Shown here one piece after another: positions 49,274-60,797 of a stretch of DNA of 64,000 bases. Where the stretch lies: positions 22,517,329-22,581,328 of the forward strand of contig NC_051451.1 of assembly GCF_001649575.2 (NCBI RefSeq). Reading direction: 5' to 3'. The notes beneath the pieces are model-generated. The model saw nothing but the letters and a program-made list of their open reading frames with translations, had not been told where the DNA came from and made no database searches. The stretch is from Kryptolebias marmoratus. Its lineage: Eukaryota > Chordata > Actinopteri > Cyprinodontiformes > Rivulidae. The stretch's first letter is position 1. Every line of letters starts with the position of its first letter. A program made the translations under genes and the position numbers.

Positions 49274-52200
49274 CTGTAAAGATAAAAACTTATCTATTAA
49301 ACAGAACCAGTCAAAATTTTAAATACGTATTTTAAAACAACACAAATTGTTTCTTACATCACCAACTCTACACTTACATTGAAACAGATTACAAACAGAC
49401 TACAACTTCATTTAAAGTTACACGTAGACGAACACTTGATATTCAGACTTTTAATCGCTGACATGAACAATTTTTATCAATAGTTTTGCATTTAATTTTG
49501 CTGTGTAGCAATCTCAAGTGTTAACAAAAATGCCAGATTTAAACTATGTGATGCTCCTATGGTCTAATCTGTTCTTTAAATAAAATGGTAATTTTCAATT
49601 TGCTGGAAGTTGTAGCAGTGATTAGCTTACTGTTTTAGTAAGAAATGAACAAAACTCCAGCTAAAAATGGGCTATATTTGTTCACATTAACATATATCTG
49701 CATTTTGAGTCCTTAAAAGTAAAAAAAAAAAACGTTGGAATGTGACATTCATGACATTAAATAACAAACGTTCATATGGATAAGAATCAAATTGGGAGCC
49801 TACAAGAAATGAGACACAATACATATGACTGAAAATAACCCAAAAAGTATGACTCCTAGTCTAAATATTTTTTAGATTTCACAGTGAAGTGAAAATGTCA
49901 GATTGCACTTTTCCCCCTCCTTTTATGACGAGCAGTTTTTCACTGCAAACGCAGCAGAAAATAACCACTTTAAAAAATATCTGGAGTAGGGTGAATGGGG
50001 CCGTGGACATTCATACTGAAACCTACAAGCATTTATGCTTTCCTCTCAAGACAAAAAGGCATTTTAGAGATCACTACATTCATCACCAGGGAAAGGACTT
50101 GGAGTACACACAAAAACGTCCTGGAAAGATTTATGGCTTTCCCCTTTCCATACACAAAAATAACTTAATGTATAGAAACTAATTCATTTATCAGACAAAA
50201 TATATAAATAACAGGCATCTTTGTAATGTCATAGATCCAGTCAACAGAAATGTTGTTTGTGAATGCTTTATCAATACAGAAACTTGAGTTGGTTCATGAT
50301 GCACATTTAATATGAACAGACATCTTTCGACTCAGGTTTAGCAGATGTGCAAGTCATCTTTGTTCTCACTCAGGATAATAACAAGTCTCATAAAATAGAA
50401 AATCAATAGTGTGTCACACCCACTGAGAGTTGCTCAGGTGTGCGCTCAGCAAAAAGGCAGATATCTACAGAGGAGGCGGTGGCTACAAAAAGTCAATGAA
50501 AGGCTAAGGGGGGCACAGCTGGAGTAACGGCTCACTGATTAGCAGATGGGAAACAGGTGCGCAGAGGCTGAGCCATTCTGAGACCACCTGGAGGACAGGT
50601 GAGGTGTTCAAAGTTACCAAAATGAAACAACGGGTAAACTGAAAGGCTTTTTAAAAAGGCGCAAACAAAGTTTCAGGCCAAAAATAGTCAATGTTTTATA
50701 AAGAAGGAAGTTAAATGATGCAGAAATCAACATAGATAAAACTATAACAAAAGATGTATTAAAATAAAAAATACATGGTTTTCATAGCATTTTTATTAAA
50801 TTAAAAATAAAATAATGTGGAAACAAAACAGTAGTTTGTGTAGTAGTTAGAATGTTTCTGTTTTGTGTTTCAACAACTAACATTGTACAGCTGTGACATG
50901 CTCTATATACCTTTAAAGTTAGTTCCTAGTGTGGTATTTATACAGCAAACAGTGGGCGGATGAAAGCAGTGAGTTCTGCTAATAAAAGGTTAAAGATCTG
51001 CAGCTAGGAGACAGCGCTAAGTGTGTAAAATCATTCCACATGCAGCAAATAATTGCAGATTATTTCAGACCTTGAGGGGAGACATTTGGTCAGTTTGAGC
51101 AATTTACTGGTCAGTGGCCGACCATTAACTTGTCGTCATTCATTAGCGGCTTTACTTTAGGACAAAATCTTGGCAACTGCAAGGAGAAATGGAAGCTCTC
51201 ATCCATCAGTCAGTCTAGGAATTCAGACTTTTGTCTGTGCATCACAGATGTGTTTCCTGCTCTATGGGAGAAGTCTTTAATTAAACAGTGTCCCCAGGGT
51301 TTCAGCAGGCTTCACATACTCTGTCAGGTCACTATAGATTAGATCAAAACATGCATGTTAACTGTGTCTGTGGATTTCTCTTTTGTGTCTGAGAGCTTTG
51401 TGTTTCAGCTCTGTGAACATCATGTTAACTAGATTATTACTTCTGCCTTCATTACACCATGTGACAGATGAGCTTTTCTGATGCAAAATGAACAAATCTG
51501 AAATATCACACTACAGCTGGATTGATGGAACCTCTTGGGGAACTGGAGAAGGCTGCAGAAATAAGTGTTGACAATGTGTTTTTGCACGTAATTGGACTTT
51601 GGCTGTGTGTGTTTGATTCTACCGTATGGCCAGCTGCCCTAACTGGCGGCGTGCCTTTCATCCATGACCTCTGGGTGTCATTCTCATCACAGAATCCTCC
51701 AGACTTACTCAGATGGTACACAAAATCAATATCACAAGCAGAAAAGACCTAAATCAGAACAGTATGTTGCCATTGTTGTCGGAGTCAAATGTTAGGAGTG
51801 CTGTTGTCTGAAGTAAAGGCTGAACAAACACAGGATGTGTCTCCTTAACCCTGAATTTGCTTATAGGTGATACTCAAATGCAGGAGGTAAAAGAAGAATA
51901 ATTAAATAATAAAAAGTTGTACTGTCATGTGAACTTTTTATCTTCCTTTAATAATTGAACAAAATAAAAATACAAGTTGATAACACACAGATAAAGTAAT
52001 AAACCCACTGAAAAGGCTTCTAAGACAGACGATATAAGATATCTCAGTGCTTTCAATTGATGTCATAAAGAAGATTAATTTCTGATTACAATGCAGCTCA
52101 ATTAGCGAAGGATGTTTGGTTTAATAATGCTGAGTTGTCCAAATGCTGTTGCTGTAAGCCTGCTAATAAGCCTCTGAACTCTTCTGGATGTTTCTGTTTC

Positions 52201-52280
52201 CAGAATAATCTTTATTATGTGAAACTTAAACCTGTGCTAGCTACTAAAAATGTTAAAAAACAAAAACGTTTTGATGAAAC
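49274..52280. other. khdrbs2 intron, no gene recognised
   Basis: A somewhat GC-richer block at 50430-50620 with repeated caggtg/ggaggc words stands out from the AT-rich background but was not identified. The rest is unremarkable. Confidence 0.4.
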
Positions 52281-52288
52281 TTTAGGTC

Positions 52289-52502
52289 GGGGGTGTCCAA
52301 CCCTGGTCATTGAGGGCCACTATCCTGCATGTTTTACTTGTTTCTCTGCTCCAACACACCTGATTCAGTGGGTAAATGACCTCTTCATGTTCTGCAGAAG
52401 CCTGTTGATCACACAGTGATTTATATCAGGTGTGTTGGAGCAGAGAAACAATTAAAACATGCAGGATAGTGGCCATCCAGGACCAGGGTTGGCCATCCCT
52501 GC
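52289..52502. mobile_element. hAT-like palindromic MITE (214 bp)
   Basis: The ends gggggtgtccaaccctggtc and gaccagggttggccatccct are inverted repeats. Further inward, tgctccaacacacctgattc is mirrored by atatcaggtgtgttggagca, so nearly the whole element folds back. The flanks tttaggtc (52281-52288) and tttagatc (52503-52510) form an 8-base duplication with one change, the hAT signature. It has no coding capacity. Confidence 0.82.
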
Positions 52503-52510
52503 TTTAGATC

Positions 52511-54654
52511 CTCAGTGGCAAAGCTCGGTGTATTTTTGATCAATATCTTGATGCAGAGTAAATATTTAGCATTTATATATTAATATAGGTAATATTTATT
52601 GGCATCAATTTACCTAAATCCAGCTGTTTAGACATGCATTGTCCCTCAACCGTGTCTTACCCCATCAATATTTATTTATCATAGAGTCAACAGCCATGCA
52701 AACACATTCACATTTAAAACTGATTTACATTGATTCACAAATAACATGCTTGTTTTTGTACTGTGGAAGGAAGTTTTGTGTATCTTGAGCAGGAGAACAT
52801 GCAAACTCCACACAGTGAAAGCTCTGTTTAACACACCGGCCTGGCATTCATCCACACGTTTCATTTTGTCCAGCAAGAAAGAGACATACCACTTTTAACT
52901 TCTAACTTGAATGTTTGTTGTGAAAGAAAAGCAGCAGTGAATTACAGTGAAGGGTAAGAGATGTTTGAGTGTCTGAGAACCCGAACTCCTGTAAATTAGC
53001 TGTTTGGGTTCTCAGACACAGTAAATTATTAATACTCAAATTTAACTTACCGGCCATATTTGTTTAAAATAAAATTGATAACTCATTCAGTTACACTCCA
53101 GTCACAGAGGAGCGTCATGAAGTTTTAATCAGAAAAGGTGGAGATTATGAAGAAGCTGAAAAATCACTTTGGAAGAGCCTTTACTGTATTATTGATCTTG
53201 TAAAGATATACAGCAGAAAATGACCCGCTGGATCATTTATTACTGTGATAAAGTTGAGCGCCTTTAAATTTTTATCTTTGTTGGTTTCCACTGGATGTTT
53301 ATTAAGAACTAAGCTGTAGAAAACTGTACATGATGCATTTAAAATAAATATATGAAGACAAAAAAATGACATTTACATGTTTGAAGTGAGAGTAAGAGAG
53401 TTTTGATGACATTATGAACTGTTCATCACAATAACAGAGACATTTTAAAGCATCTGTTAGGAGTTGTGTTCCCGATTAAGTTAAATCTAATATTCCCACT
53501 TTAAAGTTTCCCAGTGCAAAGTATGAAATCAAACATAAAAAAGGTTATCCTGAATTCTATGAAATGGTTCAGATTAAAAGAGTATACAGTAGTTTTCCAG
53601 ATACAGTGAAATATAAAGCTGAACTGCGGGTCCACACTCAATGTACACAAAGCACTTGGCTGATTCCCCCAATAATCTGGTGGAAGTTTTAGTCACATGA
53701 TTGACCAACGATAGATTAGCCGTCGTCTGTGTAGGTAAACACATTGACTGGTGAGGTAAATGTTGGACCTATGACTTTGCAATGAGTACCTTTAAGCTCT
53801 GTTCCTCTATCAACTCTTATTTGGTTTTATGTTTTATCTGATTATGTTCAAGAGCTGCTCAATGATTACATCCATCTGCAGCTAAAGTGTGCACGGACTT
53901 TTAAAACTTTAGTTTTTACTGCAAACAAGAACATTAAAAGTGAAGGAACACTATAGTTGCACTAGAAAAATTATCGTTATAAGGTATAAAGCTTCTTAAA
54001 ACTGAGGGTAGCTGTTAAGCTGTTAATACAGGCGAGAGTCTCCTTCCATACTGTCACACTGTCTTCAAGCTGTCATTTAAGTGTTGGTTTTTGTAAAAAG
54101 AAAATATCAATTACAGCCACTCTAAAGTCCTCCTAAAAGCCCCCTTATTATTCTCTCTCACCATGCCTTCTTCTAATGAATTGAGGCTCTGGTTTCACCA
54201 AAGACGTGGGAAGGCTGCATGTCTTTTGTCATGTCAAGGTGTCTGAATCAGAGGCTACAGTAATAATAGCGGTGTAACTCTATAGCAGCAGTCTGAGACA
54301 TGTTGTAAGTGTGAAAGCAGACCCACAAGGCTCTCTGTGAACACGCTTAAATACGTTTGGCCCCTGGGGACCACGAGTCACTGGGATAAATGAGTCTGGC
54401 AAAGAGATTCATTACTTTGCATTCATAATTGACTATTACAGGATATGCTAATACACAACAAACAGGAAAAAAGTCAAATTTTTGCTTACACAAGTTTGCA
54501 AAGTCTAAGCTATTAATTCCAGTTTGAGTGCCATTCATCTCTGTTATGGATTCGACTCTGCTTTGGTGGAATTTAAAGCACTTTTGTTTCTGTAAATATT
54601 CCTCTTAGAGCAGCCAAACAGCCACATTTCAGCACAAATCAATACGTGTCTTAC
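52511..54654. other. khdrbs2 intron with a hairpin
   Basis: No gene or repeat-family copy recognised apart from the hairpin at 52969-53019. Confidence 0.5.
52969..53019 (+). other. 18-bp stem hairpin in khdrbs2 intron
   Basis: gtgtctgagaacccgaac (52969-52986) faces gtttgggttctcagacac (53002-53019) across a 15-base loop. All 18 positions pair in plus-strand RNA, one of them as G-U. Confidence 0.75.
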
Positions 54655-54771
54655 CTTCTCTTTATCCCTCATGGACCCTTTGCCAAGGATGGACATCTTC
54701 ACTCCCGTCTCCTCTTGTAATCTTTTCATAGAATTCCCCCGTGGGCCCAGCAGCTTCCCTACAAAGTTAAA
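54655..54771 (-). CDS. khdrbs2: khdrbs2 exon: first half of KH domain
   Basis: This 117-base exon (39 codons, phase 0 at both ends) begins [14 protein letters not shown] and ends GSMRDKEK. It carries the GxxG loop of the KH domain (GPRG, residues 9-12 of the exon), which contacts RNA, followed by the [21 protein letters not shown] stretch that is almost invariant in STAR proteins. The acceptor is cag/TTT (54772-54774) and the donor is AAG/gtaag (54650-54654). The preceding residue, expected to be the Lys of QYPK, must come from an upstream exon not present in the window. Met in GNSMKRL and Val in ETGVK are small departures from the mammalian form (GNSLKRL, ETGAK). Confidence 0.96.
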
Positions 54772-55860
54772 CTGTGACACGAGAGAGAATGAAAAAAAAA
54801 GAAAAAAAAAAGGGAATCAGACGGCTTATCAGCGCTTCGGACATATGTGAGCAGAGCACAAACGTTGGAAAAACCCTGATATGTGTTTGACGACAAATGT
54901 CACTGAAGGAGTCTCTTTATGTGCCGGATGTAAAAGGAATTTGATCTATTCAGAGAAAAGGTTAAGCATAAAAGATGTTTGCTGTCTATTAGTCATATTT
55001 TATCAATATAATCTCACATTCCATTAACCATTCATCATGAAGGGGAAAAAGCTGTAATGTAGCCTGTAATAAATCAATATCATTTTGCTCTTGTGTGCGT
55101 AGCGCACTAAAGGTGAATGTGATTCTCATTTGCGGTCCGGGGTGACATATGTGTCTATTCCTCGCTTGAACTGAGCTCTCGCTGGTGATGTATCTTATCT
55201 GCGTTCGCCATCCTTGTTGGGCTGTAGACAAAAAAAAAAAAAAAAGAAAAAAAGAAAAGGGAGCATGGACTCAAACCAATAACGTTCCTGAAACAGTTTC
55301 AGAGGTCAGCGCTGAGATAAAGTCAGAAATAATGAGTTTCTTCCCAGTGGGAAATTAAGTAATACTATCCAGATGACAAACCATCAGATTCAAGCCTCGA
55401 GGCTCTGACTATCATTTTCCTCTCACTGTGCTCCAGCTCGTGTTCATATTGGGAAAAGAATGGGTCCAGGGTGCTGCTGGCACCACACTGCTAAGATTAG
55501 CAGTGATTAATTTAAGAGTTTAAATGCACAACATCACTACCGTCAAATGTGTATTTCCTGAGAAACATCTGAGCAGAGGAAAGAAAAGACCCAACTACAA
55601 CAAACATGAAGAATATTTCTACTATATTAAACCCAGTAATTAAACTTCAGAAAAGAGCCATCAGATCAATACCTGAAGCCTCTTATAATGAACATACAAA
55701 TAATCTTTTTATACACTTCAGACCTTTATAACTTACAGATATTGTGTTTTAAAAACAATGGAAATCAGCCTTCCAAGTTTTATTGAGTTGAAAACTAAGA
55801 AGCAGTATTAAAGTTTGAAAAAGACTTCATAAAAAGTTCTATAAAGTCTAAGATCTAAGT
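54772..55860. other. khdrbs2 intron upstream of the KH exon
   Basis: The A/G-rich run at 54792-54812 and the A-run at 55228 are low-complexity. Bases 55090-55220 are less AT-rich and non-repetitive and could be conserved non-coding DNA. No QUA1 exon (KLSERVLIP...QYPK) was found. Confidence 0.45.
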
Positions 55861-55861
55861 C

Positions 55862-56690
55862 ATTTAAAGGCCTAACATTCTTTGAAGGAATCACATAAGA
55901 TCATCTTATGATGAGAAACTACATAGTTATAGTCATTTTGGTTAAACCTTTAAAATAACATTATGCACAATCTCATACGATAATGTGATATCTTGCATGA
56001 TCTGTTAGCACTCGGACTATGTGTTGTGAATGAGTGTCAGCTGCTGCCACTCCAAATTTTCGCTCAAAATCTGTGAAATTCAGTGATTCAGCCATTTTTG
56101 TGATTGGGAAAGTTGATTAGCTGTGGTGGCCATCTTGAATTAGGTTGACTCCAACAGTTAATCCATTGTAGGTGTATGTGTAATAACTGCTTTCTGAGTT
56201 TCGTTAAAATCTGTACAGTGGTTGATGAGCTAACAGACAAACAAGAGTTGACTCCAACAGTTATTATCAGGGTTTTAAGAACCGATTTCACACAATGTGT
56301 TGCACTCAGATTATATGTTGGGGACTCAGCTACTACCACATCAGATTTTAGCTCAACATCTAAAACACTGACAGAGTTACACCCAGTTTTTTTGTTTTCT
56401 AAGGTCATTTGTCTGTTGATTCTAATGGTTAATGGTAAAGCTCTCACATCATCAATTAGTGATCAGAGTATAAGTTAAGGATCGGTCTCAGCTACAAACT
56501 TTAGCTCAGTATCAGTAAAATTGACTGAGTTACAGCCACCTTTGGTTGAGATAAATTTGCTGTGGCAACCATCTTGAATGTAACTGACTCCAAAAAATAT
56601 AATCAGTTGATCTGTAACCAACATTTACTTTCTGAAAGTTTCATTAAAATCCATTCACTGATTAACAAGATATTGCAAACAATACAGACA
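55862..56690 (-). repeat. repeat family A copy 14 (largest, about three units)
   Basis: Starts aaggcctaacattctttgaa (terminal palindrome). It then passes through three units, each with a ctcagct(g/a)ct or ctcagctaca word and a tgtggtggccatcttgaatt or caaccatcttgaatg word, separated by aacagacaaacaagagttga and similar junctions. Confidence 0.85.
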
Positions 56691-56699
56691 AACGAGCAC

Positions 56700-57620
56700 A
56701 AAAACAGACAAAAACAACATTGCTCCGCCTTCGTCTTCGGGCAGTAATGAACATAAAGACTACTTCTGCTATCTTAAAACTGTAATTGGTCTTTTTCAAA
56801 TGCTTGCTTTCTGATGAGATTATAAAAAGTCCACCTCTGGAGTGGAACAGGTGGTCAGCCGCCCACATCAACACTATGGCTAACCCTTAAATGATATTAA
56901 CCTTTGCAGAATGCAGCCTCTCCCACTGTGGCTGAGCAGCTAATAACTTACTGCCAGCTGTGTGAAGCTGCTGCAGCTCCAATAACTGCACACTCAGCTC
57001 CTTTCATCAACATCATTAACATCACAAGTGAATGCTGCAACCAGGAGAGTGAGGCATCAAGGGATAAAACTGATTAAATTTAAAAAAGAAAAAAAAGAAG
57101 AAGAAGAAAGGAAAAAGGAAAGCATCCCTACTGTCCTTGCCTGTCCTCTGATCTGAGCGATTAAGGCACCTTTGTGGACGCCTTTTCTTCACAGGAAGTT
57201 GCTGTGACAGGACGATCCTGTGGCTGGCAGGGAGCTGGAGAGCAGATGGTCGCCGCGGCTACATGGAGAACGAGCTCGCTGGGCGGTAGAAGAAGAGTGG
57301 CCTGTTTTCATTAAGCTAATGAATGTCTGGAGTCTCTCTGCTGCTCCACGGCAAGCAATTTGAGCTTCAGAAAGGGGTGCTGTTTGGTGTTAAATGAGGT
57401 TTGAAATGATGCTATGTACCCCCCACAGTCGCAGCAGTGATAACTACGCAGATATTAGAGGGAACGGTGTTGTGAATTCAGCGATTATTAAGACACTTCA
57501 CACAACGAACAAATATTCCGCTAGAAAGCAAGGCAACAGTTCTGTTTATTGGTTTTTAAAATCGTTTACAAGAAAGACAAATATTTATCACACACCACCG
57601 AAGGCAAACGTGTTTTTACC
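56700..57620. other. khdrbs2 intron, unassigned
   Basis: Contains an AAGAAG-type purine run (57085-57115) and then a GC-richer block (57125-57360) without repeats or a convincing frame; it is a candidate conserved non-coding element. Confidence 0.4.
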
Positions 57621-57624
57621 CATG

Positions 57625-58260
57625 TCTGAGCGGGTGTGTGTTAATTTGTCTGCAGCGTTAGCAAAATATCTCACAAACCCTTTTTTACAAGTTTTAATGA
57701 AACTCTCAGAAGGTAATCACCGAATGTACATCTACAACTGACTAACATTTGAAATCAACTCTGTTTAAGTTGGGAGTCATCCTTAACACATATTTTGAGC
57801 ATTAACTGATTGCACAAGATCTGTTTGTAAAACTTTGCCAATAACTATTTGTCAACGCTGCCTGTCTGTTAGCAAAATATATCCTGAACCGCTAGATGGA
57901 TTTTTGTGAAACTGTCAGAAAGTAATCACTGTATGCACATTTTTACCTAGTTAACTTTTGGAGTCACCCCATTAAGGATGGTAATTACAGCTAATAGACT
58001 TTAACCAACTCAAAAATGGCTATAACTCGGTCATTTCTACAGGTATTCAGGTAAAACTTTGCGTGCTAGAAACTGAGAGTCGTCTCCAACAAAGCTTTAA
58101 GTGCTAACAGATCCCACAGGATCCCACGACATCTCATGTGATTGCAACGTCTTTTGACCAAACTCCGTCCTTTTGCATCATAAGATAAACTTGCATAAAA
58201 CTCTAGTAAAAAGGCCAGCGGGCAATATGCATTCCTTCATGGAATGCTAGGCTTTTCACT
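57625..58260 (+). repeat. repeat family A copy 15 (two units, complete 3' end)
   Basis: Runs from cccatgtctgagcgggtgtg and gcgttagcaaaatatctcac through a second ctgttagcaaaatatatcct unit to the 3' end gcattccttcatggaatgct then aggctttt. The end palindrome has a perfect 7-base stem here. Confidence 0.85.
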
Positions 58261-58269
58261 GGAGAAAAT

Positions 58270-59185
58270 TCTAATATGTTTCCACAGTTCAAAAAAGTAA
58301 TTTCCGATGAAGTTCTGTGTCGACAGGAGGTAAAGCAGCAGCTGAAGGTTGAGCCACATTGCACTAATGTGAATCTCCAAACCTGACAATGCAGCTGAGC
58401 AAAGCACATTTCTCAAGAAGCTTAGCGCCTTAAGTGTATTTCTTGGTTGTATTTTTTAACCAAGATTACACTTGGCTCAAAAAAAAAAAAAAATCAGCTA
58501 TGGCCTTAAGGGCTGCAAGCAAACAAAACATAAGCAAATTGAAAAACAACATTTACCAGTCTGATAAGTACAGGGTGCTTAGCATAATGGAAGAGACGGC
58601 AAATGCACAAAAACATAATCAAATACAGAAGAAAACAAGCAAACACTTCTCTGTGTTTCCCCAGGAAATGTCTTGCTTTGTCAGTCCACTCCGTGTCGTC
58701 TTATAGCACTTTCATTCGCAGCACTTTTCATTATGGTGCAAATGCGCTCTCGAGCCGATAAATGTGCCACTCTGTTTTCTCATATTTCAACTAATTAAAT
58801 ACACTGAGCTCTGTTTACAGCGTTTTTGCAAATGCATGTTAGAAAAAGTTAAAAAGCCTTTTTGTGACTTTGGAGGGAGCCTTGTTAAATCTGACAAGAT
58901 GCTCTCGTCTTTTTTTCCCACTCTGAGTCAAATACTGCTCTGTGAGCCCGATGTGCTCTCTGTGGATGTGGAATCTGTCCTATCCAGACCTTCTTTGAGT
59001 GTCTGGATATAAAAACTCAAAGTCCTCACTAGATGCTACACATATGTATTTTTTGTATTGCTACATAGTTTTTCTCGATTCATAGGTAATTTAAAGACAA
59101 TCAGTGGCACTTGGAGTATAAGCATTTTATGTTTATTGTTTTGCTAAGCCAACATACGTGATACAATTAAGTCCAAAAATTCCTT
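58270..59185. other. khdrbs2 intron, nothing recognised
   Basis: Includes an A14-type run near 58480. Frames at 58434-59012 show no recognisable product. Confidence 0.5.
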
Positions 59186-59189
59186 TAAG

Positions 59190-59650
59190 TAATGCATAGT
59201 TAGTGACAATATCCAATTACTACCATATCAAGTTTTAACGTATTATCTGAAAAATTGGCTGAACTATTACTATTTTTGTGTTTCCTAAGGTCAATGAGCT
59301 GTGGTGGCCATTTTGAATTGAGTTGACTCCAAAACTTAAATCAGTTGCAGATGCACATCCAATGACTGTTTTCCAAAAGCTTCACTAAAATCAGTCTAGT
59401 GGTTTATGACATATTTTGCTAACAGACAGACAACGTTGACTCCAATAGTAATGGCAAGTTTTAAAACCAGATCTCTGGTGATCATTTGGTGCTCAGAGTA
59501 TGTGTGGTGAATGACTCCCAGCTAGTCCGACACCAAAATTTAGCTTAATATCTGCAAAACTGACAGGGTTAGAGCCATTTTTTGTTTGCCATGTTGAATG
59601 GGGTTGAATTAAAGTGCTAATTCGTTCAACATGGTCATCCACTCAAACAT
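59190..59650 (-). repeat. repeat family A copy 16 (two units)
   Basis: Two units with tgagctgtggtggccatttt and tttttgtttgccatgttgaa, joined by cagacagacaacgttgactc. Confidence 0.8.
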
Positions 59651-59659
59651 AATGTCAAA

Positions 59660-60795
59660 ACAATGTCATAAGAGAGATTCAATAAAAAGCCAAGCCTCGA
59701 AGCCTGCAAAATATATGAAATAAAAAATGCAAATCAAAGCAATCTCAGACTTAATGTGGCAAACCTGCATGTTTCTATGCTTCTGTATAAGGTCAGTTCC
59801 ACAGAAAGCATGGAAGTATTGAGCAGACATGGCAGCGTTACTACATATTGAATAACTCTCGGAAAAACATTTCGTCTTTCAGGTTTGGAAAATGTACTGG
59901 CCTTTTATGCTGCGCGCTGGGGCCAGTCAACATGTCCTGAGGCTCTTACTGCCAGGTTAGTGAGCTGTGCTATTGGGGAAACCCAGGCTGCGTCTGATAG
60001 GAGGATTAACACCTCGGGCAGAAGTTTATGCTTTAATGACAGCTGGGGATCATTCGGTGGTGAGTGTATCAGAGGAGGGCTTTCTATCTGCGCCACAGAT
60101 TTTGAAGAAAGCAGATGAGTGGCTGTTTGGGCCGTGAGTGACGGGGCAAGATGTACTGTCCACCTCGTGAGCCTTTCAGGAAGTCTTTGAATCACTGAAG
60201 AGGGTTTCTGCGTTAAATCTAAGCAATGGTATCAGCATGCCAAGCACGATTCTGCAGCTGTTGCCCGAACCACAGATAATTCAGGACTATTTATAGTGAA
60301 ACTCACCTTTAATCCAAACAAATAGGAGTACGGGGTAATTAATTATAAATAGGAGAATTACTTTGTGCTAATTTGTCCTCTTATCTGCAGAAATCCTAAT
60401 CAAAGTTAAACCAACGAGAAAAAAAGTCCTACGCTGCACCGAACCTGAATCTGCAGAGATTTAATTTCACCGTCCTCCTCTAACGGCTTCATGTTTACCT
60501 GTTTGTTGGCTCATGTGTTAAGACATATTACTAAAGTGTTTGCTGAAATGTAGAATGATATTTCAGCCTGAGACTGGGTTGAAATTCTAACCAACAGCTT
60601 CAGCGAGCAGGTCTTAATGCCACAGTGACGCTAAGCTGCAAAAGCTGTTTAAGACCATGAAAGTGATCAAGACTGACTGGGTTTGCTGTCAGAGCAGCAG
60701 CTACAGAGCTTTCCTGTTGGAGATTCTCCTATCCAGCTCCAAAAGCAACATACTGGAAGAGTGTGTAGTCGATGTGTTTAGGTAGTCTGTGTATG
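59660..60795. other. khdrbs2 intron, unassigned
   Basis: Bases 59880-60190 are less AT-rich with frames open on both strands (59885-60118 plus, 59905-60195 minus), neither recognisable. It could be conserved non-coding DNA. Confidence 0.4.
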
Positions 60796-60797
60796 TA

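Larger units (their letters stand above)
20816..54771 (-). other. khdrbs2: khdrbs2 gene body, KH exon to stop (5' exons outside window)
   Basis: This is the span of the KHDRBS2/SLM-1 gene present here. The protein is a nuclear STAR-family RNA-binding protein; the family binds A/U-rich bipartite motifs as dimers, controls alternative splicing in neurons, and is regulated through arginine methylation and tyrosine phosphorylation (family knowledge). Seven exons were read on the minus strand, all with GT-AG introns and compatible phases, giving 270 codons plus stop; the human protein is about 349 residues, so roughly 75-80 N-terminal residues (QUA1) are missing and should lie past base 64000. Introns are 5381, 10693, 1818, 12897, 564 and 1790 bp. 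The assignment to KHDRBS2 rather than KHDRBS3 or Sam68 rests on residues such as [22 protein letters not shown] and FLVPDYNDEIRQEQ. No frameshift or internal stop was seen. Confidence 0.95.

Noticed and set aside
60296..60330. Donor-like actcacctttaatcc, possible upstream khdrbs2 exon
   Set aside because: The minus-strand translation before it (YSYLFGLK) does not resemble the expected KLSERVLIP...QYPK sequence.
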